A DNA stretch of 64,000 nucleotides. Source: Thalassotalea sp. Sam97. Its GTDB lineage: Bacteria; Pseudomonadota; Gammaproteobacteria; Enterobacterales; Alteromonadaceae. Below, one piece after another: positions 17,464 through 25,817 of this stretch (position 1 is its first letter; each line of letters begins with the position of its first letter). Made by a program: the position numbers and the translations under genes. Under the pieces are notes generated by a model, which saw only the letters and a list, made by a program, of their open reading frames with translations, ran no database searches and was not told the origin of the DNA. The stretch is taken from contig NZ_CP166919.1 of NCBI RefSeq assembly GCF_041379765.1, positions 124,001 to 188,000 of the forward strand, written 5' to 3'.

Positions 17464-18749
17464 GAGACCTAATCTTAGTTTTATTCCTATTTATTGCTAT
17501 ATATTTTGCTTTCATGCGACCGCATCTTGGCCTAGCTGCATGGGTATGGATTTCACTAATTGCTCCAGCAAACTGGGCCTTTGGTTTTTCGAGAGACTTT
17601 CGGCTTAGTTTTACTATAGGCATAGTAGTATGTATCTCTTATATGTTTATGAAAAATAAACCATCGATATCCTATAGTAAAATACATTTATGGATGTTGT
17701 TGTTTGGTTTTTGGATGCTTATAAGTACTATTTTTCATAATCAAGTAGATAGTGGTTTTGTTTGGGGTAAGTTTATTGAATTTTTAAAGATGTTCACACT
17801 ATTTTGGTTGGTTTGTTTGATTTGTGATACTCCCAAAAAAATAGACACGATAGTTTGGGCAATCATTTTATCCATTCCAGCCTATGCTGGAATGGAAGCT
17901 GTTAAGTTTTTATTATCTGCAGGGGGACATAAAATTGTTGGTGTAGCTGGAATTATCGCAGATAGAAATGATTTAGCTGTAGCAATTAACATGTGTTTAC
18001 CGTTAATTATTTACCTTATCCACAGAGTAAAATCTCGCTGGTTTAAAATAGGGTTAAGTATCTTGTTTATATTGAATCTGATAGCTATCATTGGGACATT
18101 TTCGCGTGGCGGATTTGTTGGCTTGAGCTTGCTACTTTTGTTTTGGTGGCTGCGTTCGAATTACAAAATGGCTTTATTAATTTTGGCGCTTATTTGTCTT
18201 CCTGTCGTGAGTCAGATTGCACCAGAAGATTGGAAACAGCGTCAAGCAACAATTCAAACAGCAACAACACAGGATGGTTCGTTTATTGGGAGGCTTTGGG
18301 CATGGAAGATTGCGACGTTAATCGCAATAGATGACCCGTTAACGGGGGCCGGCTTTAAAGGAACTTCGGACCCCCTTTTATGGAACCTATACGCACCAGA
18401 AACCCCTTTGTTTGGTTATATTGAGACCCCTCCAATACCTAGTCATCTTTTGCCTAAGGCTGCTCACAATATCTACTTTCAAGTATTAGCCACTAGTGGT
18501 TTTGTTGGGTTATTTATTTTTGTGATAATTTTGTGGAATGTGGCATTTATGGCATTTAAATATAAGAATTCACTTTTGCTCAACGCAATACTCCTATCAA
18601 TGATAGGATATGGAGTTACGGGAATGAATGTTAGCCTAGCTTATTTTCAATTAGTGTATATTTTGTTTGCAATTGTTTGTGTAGTGAGTCGCTTTGAACA
18701 AGCCAAACTCAAACGGCATAAAAATGGCGCTGATTCATTTCTGTGTTGA
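17460..18749 (+). CDS. Putative O-glycosylation ligase, exosortase A associated
   Basis: Polytopic membrane protein of 429 residues with about ten hydrophobic segments and the Wzy/WaaL-type signature. Recognisable stretches are AFMRPHLGLAAWVWISLIAPANWAFGF near the N-terminus, GGHKIVGVAGIIADRNDLAVAIN, TFSRGGFVGLSLLLLFWW and the periplasmic PKAAHNIYFQVLATSGFVGL with the conserved His. Family members in exosortase loci are proposed to ligate glycan to protein or to polymerise repeat units; the activity is not proven by sequence. Translation probably starts at TTG 17,460 overlapping the stop of the small upstream gene. Last gene of the plus-strand core operon. Confidence 0.9.
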   Translation: MRDLILVLFLFIAIYFAFMRPHLGLAAWVWISLIAPANWAFGFSRDFRLSFTIGIVVCISYMFMKNKPSISYSKIHLWMLLFGFWMLISTIFHNQVDSGFVWGKFIEFLKMFTLFWLVCLICDTPKKIDTIVWAIILSIPAYAGMEAVKFLLSAGGHKIVGVAGIIADRNDLAVAINMCLPLIIYLIHRVKSRWFKIGLSILFILNLIAIIGTFSRGGFVGLSLLLLFWWLRSNYKMALLILALICLPVVSQIAPEDWKQRQATIQTATTQDGSFIGRLWAWKIATLIAIDDPLTGAGFKGTSDPLLWNLYAPETPLFGYIETPPIPSHLLPKAAHNIYFQVLATSGFVGLFIFVIILWNVAFMAFKYKNSLLLNAILLSMIGYGVTGMNVSLAYFQLVYILFAIVCVVSRFEQAKLKRHKNGADSFLC

Positions 18750-18862
18750 CAATAAGTTTTGCGCAAATCCAAGCCAACATGACAAACTGACTGTTAGTAT
18801 AGCCTTAATCTTAATCTGTCAATATATCTTCTATGCTCCATATTTTTCTTTTTAGTGGTCGC

Positions 18863-19738
18863 CTATCCCTTCTTTCTAGATAAGAAAAAGCGTATGGAAG
18901 GAAAATACTCCCAGCCTCGGTATTTAAACAAACATATAAGGTAAGGTTTCAGCGCGTTAACTTTACTGTTTTTAAGCTTCTCCATCGCAACTAAATAATG
19001 ATAGTTTGCCATTCGCTTTCTAATTTTTGTTTTTATTGAATGCGTAAGAGGGTACTTGAGCATTCGTGTCATTAGCTCTGGCAGTGCTTTATTGTAGCTG
19101 TTGGTTTTAGATAGTGATTCTTCTGTATTGTGGTATATAAATGTTGGTGTATCGAGTCCAATTATTTGATGCTGGTTATATGCCAATTTAAATGCGAGCC
19201 AAGTCCATTCAAAATATTGCATAGGTTTTTCGAAAAGTTCAATTCCCACTTTTTCGGAATCGAAAAGGTTATTACAGCTAGCTAACCAGTTCTGAATAAA
19301 TAAGTATTCCATCGGATTCGCGCTTACGTTTGCTAAATTTTTATAATGCAAACTCCTTGTTGAGCCGTGATCACTATATCCGCCTGTTACGACTACAGAT
19401 GCATTAGGATTGGCTCTCAAAGCTTTTAGCCGTATATCTAGGGCTCCAGGAAAAAATTCATCATCATCATCTAAAAAGGCAAAATATGGAGTTGTAACGT
19501 GCCGTCTCCCATCTAGGTGCGCGATTGGTAAAGAACCTATAGGGTTATAAATTACAGATATATCTTTTTGCTTCTTAAGGTAAGATAAGACACTGTTGTC
19601 ATAGATCTTTCCATTTACCGCCGCTATGATTTTAACTGATTGCTTACTTGCCACGCGAATCGAGTTTATTGCTCGATTTATTGAATTGGCTCTTGCTTTT
19701 TCTGCTGTTGTAGGAATTATTACACTAATTAAAGTCAT
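18863..19738 (-). CDS. Glycosyltransferase family 2
   Basis: GT-A fold transferase of 291 residues. It opens MTLISVIIPTTAEKARANSI and carries the metal/nucleotide-binding acidic cluster YFAFLDDDDEFFPGALD near residue 90, then a less conserved acceptor half with FEWTWLAFKLAYN. No membrane segment is evident. It overlaps the end of the upstream flippase gene by 14 nt, so the pair is co-transcribed on the minus strand, convergent with the XrtA core operon. The 113-bp convergent gap shows no strong hairpin. AT-rich codon use sets it and its neighbour off from the core genes. Sugar specificity cannot be predicted. Confidence 0.88.
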   Translation of the reverse strand: MTLISVIIPTTAEKARANSINRAINSIRVASKQSVKIIAAVNGKIYDNSVLSYLKKQKDISVIYNPIGSLPIAHLDGRRHVTTPYFAFLDDDDEFFPGALDIRLKALRANPNASVVVTGGYSDHGSTRSLHYKNLANVSANPMEYLFIQNWLASCNNLFDSEKVGIELFEKPMQYFEWTWLAFKLAYNQHQIIGLDTPTFIYHNTEESLSKTNSYNKALPELMTRMLKYPLTHSIKTKIRKRMANYHYLVAMEKLKNSKVNALKPYLICLFKYRGWEYFPSIRFFLSRKKG

Positions 19739-21200
19739 TGAAATTTTCCTTTTGATTTAGTCTATGAACTAAAAGGTTAAACTTTGTTGCTATATCCTTT
19801 TCTATACCGGCTTGCTTACCTGTTAAGTGCCAAATCAAAACAATACTAGATGTATAAGTAATGAAGCCGATAAGTATTTGTAAAAAAAGGTTGTATAGAG
19901 TCATGCTGTGGTCTATTAACTGGTATTGATAAACAGCATAGACCATGAGTATGCAACTGAGCGCCGGACGATAAACAGTATTTAATAGGTTTAATATTGA
20001 AAATGATAATTGGTTTTTTACTAGAATAGAGTAGTTAATGAAAGACGCAATAGCGCTTAAAATAATTGAGTAACATGCTCCCATTAATCCATACTCAGGA
20101 ATTAATAGTATCATTGATATTGTTAATATAAGGGCTCTGAATAAATTTGCAGCAAATGTTACTTTAGGCAAACCCAAAGCAATGAACAAGTAACCGGCGT
20201 TAGACGTCAAGCATGTAATAATGCTCGTTAATGATATTGTTTGCATAATCGGTATAGCAGCTAACCATTTTTCACCTAATGCTACAGGAATGAAAATTTC
20301 ACAGGTAATAGCTATACCAAAAGCACTTGGTAAGGCTAATAAGCCAATAAGGCTTATTGTATTTGCATAGGAGTGGCGCAACTCTACAGGTGAATTGGCT
20401 AACTTCGAATATACAGGAAATGTTGCTTTGTTTATCGGAGCGGCCATCTCAGTTGTTGGCAGTGAACCAAACTCATTGGCTATCGAAAAAACACCCGTGG
20501 CACGAGCTGAGATAACTTTACCAATAATTAAATCGATTGCTCTCGTATTTATATAAAACAAAATATTATTCGCAAGTAACCATTTGGAAAACGACAACAT
20601 ACTGCCGGCTTTTTTTAGACCTAATTTAGGCCGATATGGGTGCATCCAATAACTAATTATGACTTGTAGGACAGAGTTGAAAATCATCCCATATACAAGC
20701 GCCCAATAATTATTTAAGAGATATGCTGCCGTGAGTGTAAAAATAAAAGAAATTAGTTTGGGTGTAACTTGAAAACGGAGTTCTTTTTGAAAGTTTAGGT
20801 CTTGTTGAAACTCTATTACGCCAATATTTCTTAATCCGCTAATAATAAACATGCTTGAGATAGCGTAGATAACATCGACTATCCTACTGTCATCATAAAA
20901 AATAGCGATATAAGGTGCACATAAGATTAATGATATAGCTGCGATACAACTAAATAGCACGTTAATTGTCCAAACGGTATTATAGTCATCATGATGTTTG
21001 GTTTGGCGTTGAATGATTATTGATTCTAAACCGAATGAACCAAAGAGACAGATGAATGCATAAATTGCCATAGCGATAGCAACGATTCCGAAATCTTCAG
21101 GCTGCAACAGTCGAGCAAGGCATATTGAACTTATTAATCCAAGGCTTTTAATAATCAGCCTTGTAATTATCATTAGTAAAGAACCATTTACAATGTTCAT
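19725..21200 (-). CDS. Wzx-type oligosaccharide flippase (MOP superfamily)
   Basis: A 491-residue polytopic protein with 12-14 predicted TM segments. It matches the polysaccharide transporter family that moves undecaprenyl-linked repeat units across the inner membrane: the N-terminal GSLLMIITRLIIKSLGLISSICLARLLQPEDFGIVAIA is diagnostic, as are FGSFGLESIIIQR and the following TM pair. Exosortase A loci usually contain such a flippase, and no other is seen in this window, so it probably serves the whole cluster. It is followed by a GT2 gene that overlaps it by 14 nt. The upstream 43-bp gap separates it from a TPR protein gene. Confidence 0.92.
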   Translation of the reverse strand: MNIVNGSLLMIITRLIIKSLGLISSICLARLLQPEDFGIVAIAMAIYAFICLFGSFGLESIIIQRQTKHHDDYNTVWTINVLFSCIAAISLILCAPYIAIFYDDSRIVDVIYAISSMFIISGLRNIGVIEFQQDLNFQKELRFQVTPKLISFIFTLTAAYLLNNYWALVYGMIFNSVLQVIISYWMHPYRPKLGLKKAGSMLSFSKWLLANNILFYINTRAIDLIIGKVISARATGVFSIANEFGSLPTTEMAAPINKATFPVYSKLANSPVELRHSYANTISLIGLLALPSAFGIAITCEIFIPVALGEKWLAAIPIMQTISLTSIITCLTSNAGYLFIALGLPKVTFAANLFRALILTISMILLIPEYGLMGACYSIILSAIASFINYSILVKNQLSFSILNLLNTVYRPALSCILMVYAVYQYQLIDHSMTLYNLFLQILIGFITYTSSIVLIWHLTGKQAGIEKDIATKFNLLVHRLNQKENFNDFN

Positions 21201-21243
21201 TAGATACCTGTTGTTATTATAAATGAGGAGCCTGTGCGCTATG

Positions 21244-21903
21244 TTATTGAGTTGCCGCGCTGAGCTTTCTTTTTAGTCCTGACAGGGGATAATTTTGGCT
21301 GTAGGCTACATCAGCATGCTTTTGGGCTCTGCGCCAATCTCCCATATCGACAAATAGCAGACCTATGTTGTAGTTTATTTCTGGATGCCTAGGGCTTAGT
21401 GCTAAGGCTTCTAAGTACTTTTGCTTTGCTTTAGATAGAGCATCAGATTGATGATAATACATCGCAAAAAGCATCTTTGTTATATAATCCTTAGGGGAAA
21501 AGTATTCCGCACGTCGAAAGTAACACTCTGGTGTATAATAAGGAAAGCTCTGAGTGACTCGATGATCAAGCTTCCTCTTATTTCGTTGTGCCAACTTATT
21601 TAATGCAAAAAGACCAGGATGGAAATTGGGTATTGCGCGCAATGTGTAATCAATATCACCATAAATGGAACCCGTGGCTCCTTTCTTTAAGGAGGCTACG
21701 TCTTTAGTGAAATGATAATCTAGAACAATTTGCCAATCCTTTTGAAGGGCTTTGTTTGTATAATCATAAGGTCCTACGGCATTGGCTAACGCCTTGCCAT
21801 TAATGATCCCGCAAGTAACATTGTCCCTATCGACTCCTAATGCACCAAAAGAGAGGGCAAATAATGCATACGAAGCTAACATTCTTTTCATTTTTATTTT
21901 CAT
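21244..21903 (-). CDS. Secreted TPR-containing protein of unknown role
   Basis: About 219 residues from the ATG at 21,903, chosen because it begins a signal-like N-terminus (MKIKMKRMLASYALFALSFGALG) and does not overlap the divergent glycosyltransferase gene, unlike the longer frame from 21,993. ATG 21,891 is an alternative. The C-terminal third has two TPR-like helix pairs (AKQKYLEALALSPRHPEINYNIGLLFVDMGDWRRAQKHADVAY). The middle (YHFTKDVASLKKGATGSIYGDIDYTLRAIPNFHPGLFALNKL) is unlike anything I can name. Probably periplasmic. Its place next to the flippase suggests an accessory part in polymer assembly or export, which is only inference. Confidence 0.75.
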   Translation of the reverse strand: MKIKMKRMLASYALFALSFGALGVDRDNVTCGIINGKALANAVGPYDYTNKALQKDWQIVLDYHFTKDVASLKKGATGSIYGDIDYTLRAIPNFHPGLFALNKLAQRNKRKLDHRVTQSFPYYTPECYFRRAEYFSPKDYITKMLFAMYYHQSDALSKAKQKYLEALALSPRHPEINYNIGLLFVDMGDWRRAQKHADVAYSQNYPLSGLKRKLSAATQ

Positions 21904-21965
21904 GCGATCTGTTAAAAATGTGTTATAAGTAATGGTAGCTTTAACTATATAAAATGCTAATAACA

Positions 21966-23219
21966 ATGAGAAAAAAATTATTATATGTTGCATATCATTA
22001 CCCCCCTATAATTGGTAGTAGCGGTGTTCATAGAACAGTTTCGTTTGTCAAACACTTAGCTAAATCAGGGTGGGACGTTGACGTATTGACCTGTAAAAAG
22101 CTAGCTTATGACAAGGTTGATACAAAGCATTCTAAGCAAGAGCCAGCCTGTGCAAATGTGATTCGATGTTTCGCGTTTAATACTCAAAGACACCTGAGTA
22201 TTAACGGCAAATACTTGAGTTGGTTAGCTCAACCGGATAATTGGCAGAGCTGGATTTTGACAGGTGTTCTCCGTGCTAGTGCTCGACTCATCAGAGTTAA
22301 AGTGGATCTCATCGTCTCATCCTATCCAATAACTTCGGCCCATATCATTGCGTATATTTTACATCGTATGTTTAAGGTGCCATGGGTCGCAGATCTGAGA
22401 GACCCCATGTTACAAGATGACTATCCACAAAATAAAACCAAACGAAAGATATTTAAGTGGATAGAAAGTAAAATTATTAAACACTGCTGTTTTGCTGTTG
22501 TAACTACGGAAGGTGCTAAGCGGCTCTATCAATCAAAATATCCAGAAATACCCGAATCATTCTGGAACCTGATACCTAATGGTTTTGATGAGGATTTAAT
22601 CGAGTCGTTAAACCCGCATCAGCCAAATCAACCTAAATTAACCTTGCTTCACAGTGGATTAATATACCCTAGTGAACGAGATCCCTGTCAATTATTTGCA
22701 GCTATATCTTCAATGAAACATGATGGTAGCATTAGTTGCTCAACATTTGAGCTTCGACTTAGAGCATGTGGTCATGAGCACATATATCGTCCGATATTAA
22801 AAAAGTTAGACATAGAAGATGTCGTAAAAATAGGAGGTTTGATAACTTTTGCCGAAGCTATCAAAGAAATGCAAGCGGCATCTGCGTTGTTAGTGATACA
22901 GGCTGAAAACTGTAACTATCAAATCCCTGCTAAAGTTTACGAGTATATCCGTATTGGTAAGCCCATCTTGGGGTTAACGCCAAGTAAAGGTGACACGGGT
23001 ATGCTGTTGTCAAAGATACCGCAAGCAATTTTGGCCCCTCTAGATGATACGTATATGATTAAAACAGCTATTTGCGAATTGATTGATAAGGTTAATACGG
23101 GAGCGTTTACATTTTTGAGTGAGCATGAGGTCAAAAGATATTCGCGGCAAAGTCAAGCACTAGAGTTTGATAAGTTATTGACTGAGGTTGTGTCCATACC
23201 TGAGGGCAAATTTTCATAG
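21966..23219 (+). CDS. Glycosyltransferase family 4 (GT-B fold)
   Basis: A 417-residue transferase starting MRKKLLYVAYHYPPIIGSSGVHRT, typical of GT4 enzymes with a Gly-rich first loop. VDLIVSSYPITSAHIIAYILHR and VADLRDPMLQDDYP form the first half. The second half holds LIPNGFDEDLI, LTLLHSGLIYPSERDP, IGGLITFAEAIKEMQAASALLVIQ and AKVYEYIRIGKPILG. An upstream ATG at 21,954 is possible; neither has a clear RBS. It diverges from the TPR gene with about 60 bp between starts, where both promoters must lie. It stands alone on the plus strand inside a minus-strand block and ends 37 bp before a transposase relic. Confidence 0.88.
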   Translation: MRKKLLYVAYHYPPIIGSSGVHRTVSFVKHLAKSGWDVDVLTCKKLAYDKVDTKHSKQEPACANVIRCFAFNTQRHLSINGKYLSWLAQPDNWQSWILTGVLRASARLIRVKVDLIVSSYPITSAHIIAYILHRMFKVPWVADLRDPMLQDDYPQNKTKRKIFKWIESKIIKHCCFAVVTTEGAKRLYQSKYPEIPESFWNLIPNGFDEDLIESLNPHQPNQPKLTLLHSGLIYPSERDPCQLFAAISSMKHDGSISCSTFELRLRACGHEHIYRPILKKLDIEDVVKIGGLITFAEAIKEMQAASALLVIQAENCNYQIPAKVYEYIRIGKPILGLTPSKGDTGMLLSKIPQAILAPLDDTYMIKTAICELIDKVNTGAFTFLSEHEVKRYSRQSQALEFDKLLTEVVSIPEGKFS

Positions 23220-23256
23220 ATTCGCTACTTTTGAATAATGAATCGCCACCAATAAG

Positions 23257-23367
23257 TTAGAAACTTCTTAATTTTTTTTGATAGCGTTTTTCATACTTTA
23301 CTGGAGATAGTAGATCATTGAGACCATGCTTCCGCAGAAAACACTGCCAATCTTGACTGATCTACAG
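23257..23367 (-). pseudogene. Internally deleted IS3-type transposase relic (C-terminal end)
   Basis: On the minus strand, reading toward a TAA at 23,259-23,257, the frame gives ISQDWQCFLRKHGLN followed directly by DLLSPVKYEKRYQKK and a short tail. In IS3-family OrfB proteins the first motif lies before the SMSRRGN/DNA core and the second near the C-terminus, so the section containing the catalytic Glu has been lost. The frame hits a stop just before the first motif. It is a remnant of a different IS from the intact one next to it. Confidence 0.65.
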
Positions 23368-23452
23368 GCTACCTTGATGTAGTGGCATAGTTATTTTGGC
23401 CACCTAATTAGAGGATGTTATGATCCGTTCATAGCAATATTAGGTGAATTAA

Positions 23453-23763
23453 ATGACTAAGAAGTCGCGTAAGAATTTTAGCCCAGAATTTAAATTAGAA
23501 ACCGCCCAGTTGGTTGTTGATCATGGTTATACCCATGAAGAAGCATCCAAGGCGATGGGTGTAGGTTATTCAACCATTAGTAAATGGGTGAAACAGCTAA
23601 AAGAAGAACGTCAAGGGAAGTCGCCGAAGGCGACACCAATGACGCCAGAGCAACTCAAAATACGTGAGCTTGAGAAAAAATCGAACGCATTGAATTAGAG
23701 AAAGAAATATTAAAAAAGGCTACCGCTCTGTTGATGTCGGACTCATTGAACAATTCGAAATAA
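23453..23763 (+). pseudogene. IS3-family OrfA, frameshifted
   Basis: Helix-turn-helix DNA-binding subunit of an IS3-type transposase (KNFSPEFKLETAQLVVDHGY, HEEASKAMGVGYSTISKWVK). The frame reads through EQLKIRELEKK and then, at a run of six A residues (23,675-23,680), goes to SNALN and stops at 23,698. Adding one A, or slipping back one base, restores the usual leucine-zipper continuation IERIELEKEILKKATALLM and a stop at 23,763. So the gene has lost one base of a homopolymer, or the run acts as a second slip site, or the base is a sequencing error. As it stands the standard OrfA-OrfB fusion cannot be made by the normal single slip. Confidence 0.85.
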
Positions 23764-24647
23764 TCGAAAAACTCAATAAGAGCCAAAAAAGCCAATATCC
23801 AGTGAAAGTGTTATGCGACGTATTTGGTGTTCATCGCAGCAGTTATAAGTATTGGCAACAACGCGATAAGTCTCTTTCGATTGAGCAACGTACGTTGATC
23901 AATAAAGTAGAAGAAGCACATGAGTTAAGCGGTGGCTCTGCTGGAGCGAGAACCATTAGCGAGATAGTCACTCAAGACGACAGTGACCTCACGTTGAGTC
24001 GTTACCGTGCCAGTAAGCTCATGAAAAAGCTTGGGTTAGTCAGTTGCCAACTGCCGCAGCATGCCTATAAGAAAGCATCGAAAGAGCATATAGCCATTCC
24101 TAATTTGCTCGAGCGACAGTTTGATGTTGTGGAGCCAAATCAAGTCTGGTGTGGTGATGTTACTTACATTTGGACAGGCAATCGTTGGGCGTATTTAGCG
24201 GTTGTAATCGACCTCTTCGCACGAAGACCTGTTGGGTGGGCCATGTCCCATTCTCCAGACAGTGAGTTAACAGTTAAGGCTTTGACGATGGCTTATGAGT
24301 TACGTGGACGTCCGCAAAACCTTATGTTCCATAGTGACCAGGGGAGCCATTATACCAGTCGTAAATTCAGACAAAGGTTATGGCGCTATAAGATAAAACA
24401 AAGCATGAGTCGCCGCGGTAATTGTTGGGACAATGCTCCAATGGAGCGTTTCTTCAGAAGTTTAAAAACGGAATGGATTCCAACAACGGGTTACAGTAGT
24501 TTCAAGGAAGCTAAGTTAGAAATAACGAAATATATTATTGGCTATTACAGCCAAGTCAGGCCACATCAGCATAATTTTGGTTTGTCGCCAAACGAGTCAG
24601 AAGAAAGATACTGGCAAAACTATAAAACTGTGGCCAATTTAACTTGA
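23712..24647 (+). CDS. IS3-family OrfB transposase (DDE integrase)
   Basis: Catalytic part of the IS. The frame is open from the A6G slip site (KKGYRSVDVGLIEQFEIIEK) to the TGA at 24,647; an independent GTG start at 23,802 gives 281 residues. The rve/DDE core is complete: Asp in WCGDVTYIW, Asp in FHSDQGSHYTS and Glu in NAPMERFFRSLK, with the typical SRRGNCWDNA and the C-terminal VRPHQHNFGLSPNESEERYW. It normally depends on a -1 frameshift from OrfA. The ORF closes exactly inside the right inverted repeat. The transposase core looks intact, so the element may have been active recently. Confidence 0.93.
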   Translation, partial: KKGYRSVDVGLIEQFEIIEKLNKSQKSQYPVKVLCDVFGVHRSSYKYWQQRDKSLSIEQRTLINKVEEAHELSGGSAGARTISEIVTQDDSDLTLSRYRASKLMKKLGLVSCQLPQHAYKKASKEHIAIPNLLERQFDVVEPNQVWCGDVTYIWTGNRWAYLAVVIDLFARRPVGWAMSHSPDSELTVKALTMAYELRGRPQNLMFHSDQGSHYTSRKFRQRLWRYKIKQSMSRRGNCWDNAPMERFFRSLKTEWIPTTGYSSFKEAKLEITKYIIGYYSQVRPHQHNFGLSPNESEERYWQNYKTVANLT

Positions 24648-24711
24648 CCACTATACTCTCGATAAAAGCGTTTTCTGTTATCACCTGACCAGACTGAATA
24701 AATTCCAGCTT

Positions 24712-25752
24712 CTATAGTCTTTTACCAAGAGAACTGAATGAAAATATGTTTGAGTATATAGGGGAGCTAATGATAAGAGCCTTGCACTTATTTTTATAGT
24801 AGCGGAGGTACCCTTTGAACGAGCTGGTCAGTATTTTCTTGTTAAAACATTGAAGGCCCCAAAGCTGTTGTTTGCAGGACATCCAATCCGCTTTATACTT
24901 ATCATCTCCAGTTAAAAAATCAATATAGTTAATATTGTGCTTCAGTATAACGTGATTAACTAACTCAGCAGTTAAAATGCTTCCTGGACTTTGTTTAGTG
25001 TATGCGGGGTCGTGAGCAAGTTTATATATATGCGCTTTTTGACTAGATAGTATCCATGCTTGAGAGGCTATGGGGCAATTATTATGGTAAACGAATCCAA
25101 ATACTAATTGTTCCCTTTGCCAAGCCTGATAATAGAGTTCATCTATAAATTCAGGGTAAGGCTCGTTTTTCTTCCAGCTTTTTAAATATACATGGTGATA
25201 TTGGGCTAGATACTTGTAGAAATCTTTCTCATTAGTCATTTCTGGAATTACTATTTTAAACTGTTCATTTTTTAAAAGTTTACTTTTTTTTCGTCTTATC
25301 GTGTTTTTTAATCGCGAACCTCGTTTATTCCAGTAATCGTCAACGCTTTTTATATCTGGCTCATACCAATTAGTAGAGTGTCGATATGGGATGCATAAGA
25401 AGTTTGCACTGTCAAAAATGCTTTTGAAAAGCTTCAATTGTGCATCTTTTAAAGGTACTAATTGTATATATTTAGTCTTTTTAATTGATTGGATATCGAG
25501 GGATATATGGTTATTGATTAAAGATGATTGTTGTTCACATGAGTCTAAAAAATTGTATTCAGGTGTATAGTAGTTTGACATCGAATGTATAGTATTAGAT
25601 TCAACATCTTGCACAAACATCGCGGCCAACTTCTTCTTTTCTATATCTACCATAAAGAGGGCTGGTTGCATCTTTGAATCCACTATATATTTTATAAAGA
25701 TTTGATACCATAGTGGGGAGTTTAATATATTCTGTTCTAATTTTTCTGTCAT
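24712..25752 (-). CDS. FemAB/BioF2-like GNAT acetyltransferase
   Basis: A 346-residue protein of the GNAT type found as FemAB-like or peptidoglycan-bridge-like enzymes in polysaccharide loci. Motifs seen are KYIQLVPLKDAQ, the basic helix KRGSRLKNTIRRKKSKLLKN, YHHVYLKSWKKNEPYPEF, QLVFGFVYHNNCPIASQAWIL (acyl-CoA binding region) and IDFLTGDDKYKADWMS near the end. It differs from the first FemAB-like protein at 6,348 and may modify another residue. It lies on the minus strand 65 bp after the deacetylase gene and just beyond the IS. The donor (acyl-CoA or aminoacyl-tRNA) is unknown. Strong A/T bias is visible. Confidence 0.82.
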   Translation of the reverse strand: MTEKLEQNILNSPLWYQIFIKYIVDSKMQPALFMVDIEKKKLAAMFVQDVESNTIHSMSNYYTPEYNFLDSCEQQSSLINNHISLDIQSIKKTKYIQLVPLKDAQLKLFKSIFDSANFLCIPYRHSTNWYEPDIKSVDDYWNKRGSRLKNTIRRKKSKLLKNEQFKIVIPEMTNEKDFYKYLAQYHHVYLKSWKKNEPYPEFIDELYYQAWQREQLVFGFVYHNNCPIASQAWILSSQKAHIYKLAHDPAYTKQSPGSILTAELVNHVILKHNINYIDFLTGDDKYKADWMSCKQQLWGLQCFNKKILTSSFKGYLRYYKNKCKALIISSPIYSNIFSFSSLGKRL

Positions 25753-25817
25753 GGCTAAGCTCTTATATTATTAGGTACTAAAGGAATATCTATAATCAAA
25801 TTTCCGAGATTGAAAGG

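Larger units (their letters stand above)
23383..24649 (+). mobile_element. IS3-family insertion sequence
   Basis: A 1.27-kb element bounded by imperfect inverted repeats. The left end TAGTGGCATAGTTATTTTGG (from 23,380) and the reverse complement of the right end (to 24,652) agree at 19 of 24 positions, ending in the shared GGCCAC. The precise ends could be at TGG/CCA (23,383/24,649) or three bases further out. Between them lie orfA and orfB in the overlapping arrangement of IS3 elements, with an A6G slip site at 23,712-23,718. I find no matching 3- or 4-bp direct repeats at the flanks, which suggests later rearrangement on one side. Confidence 0.9.

Noticed and set aside
21904..21993. Longer N-terminus for the TPR protein with an extra hydrophobic helix
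   Set aside because: It overlaps the start of the divergent glycosyltransferase gene and would place a second hydrophobic segment before the signal peptide.
23220..24711. Target-site duplication flanking the IS3 element
   Set aside because: No 3- or 4-bp direct repeat matches with any plausible choice of ends.
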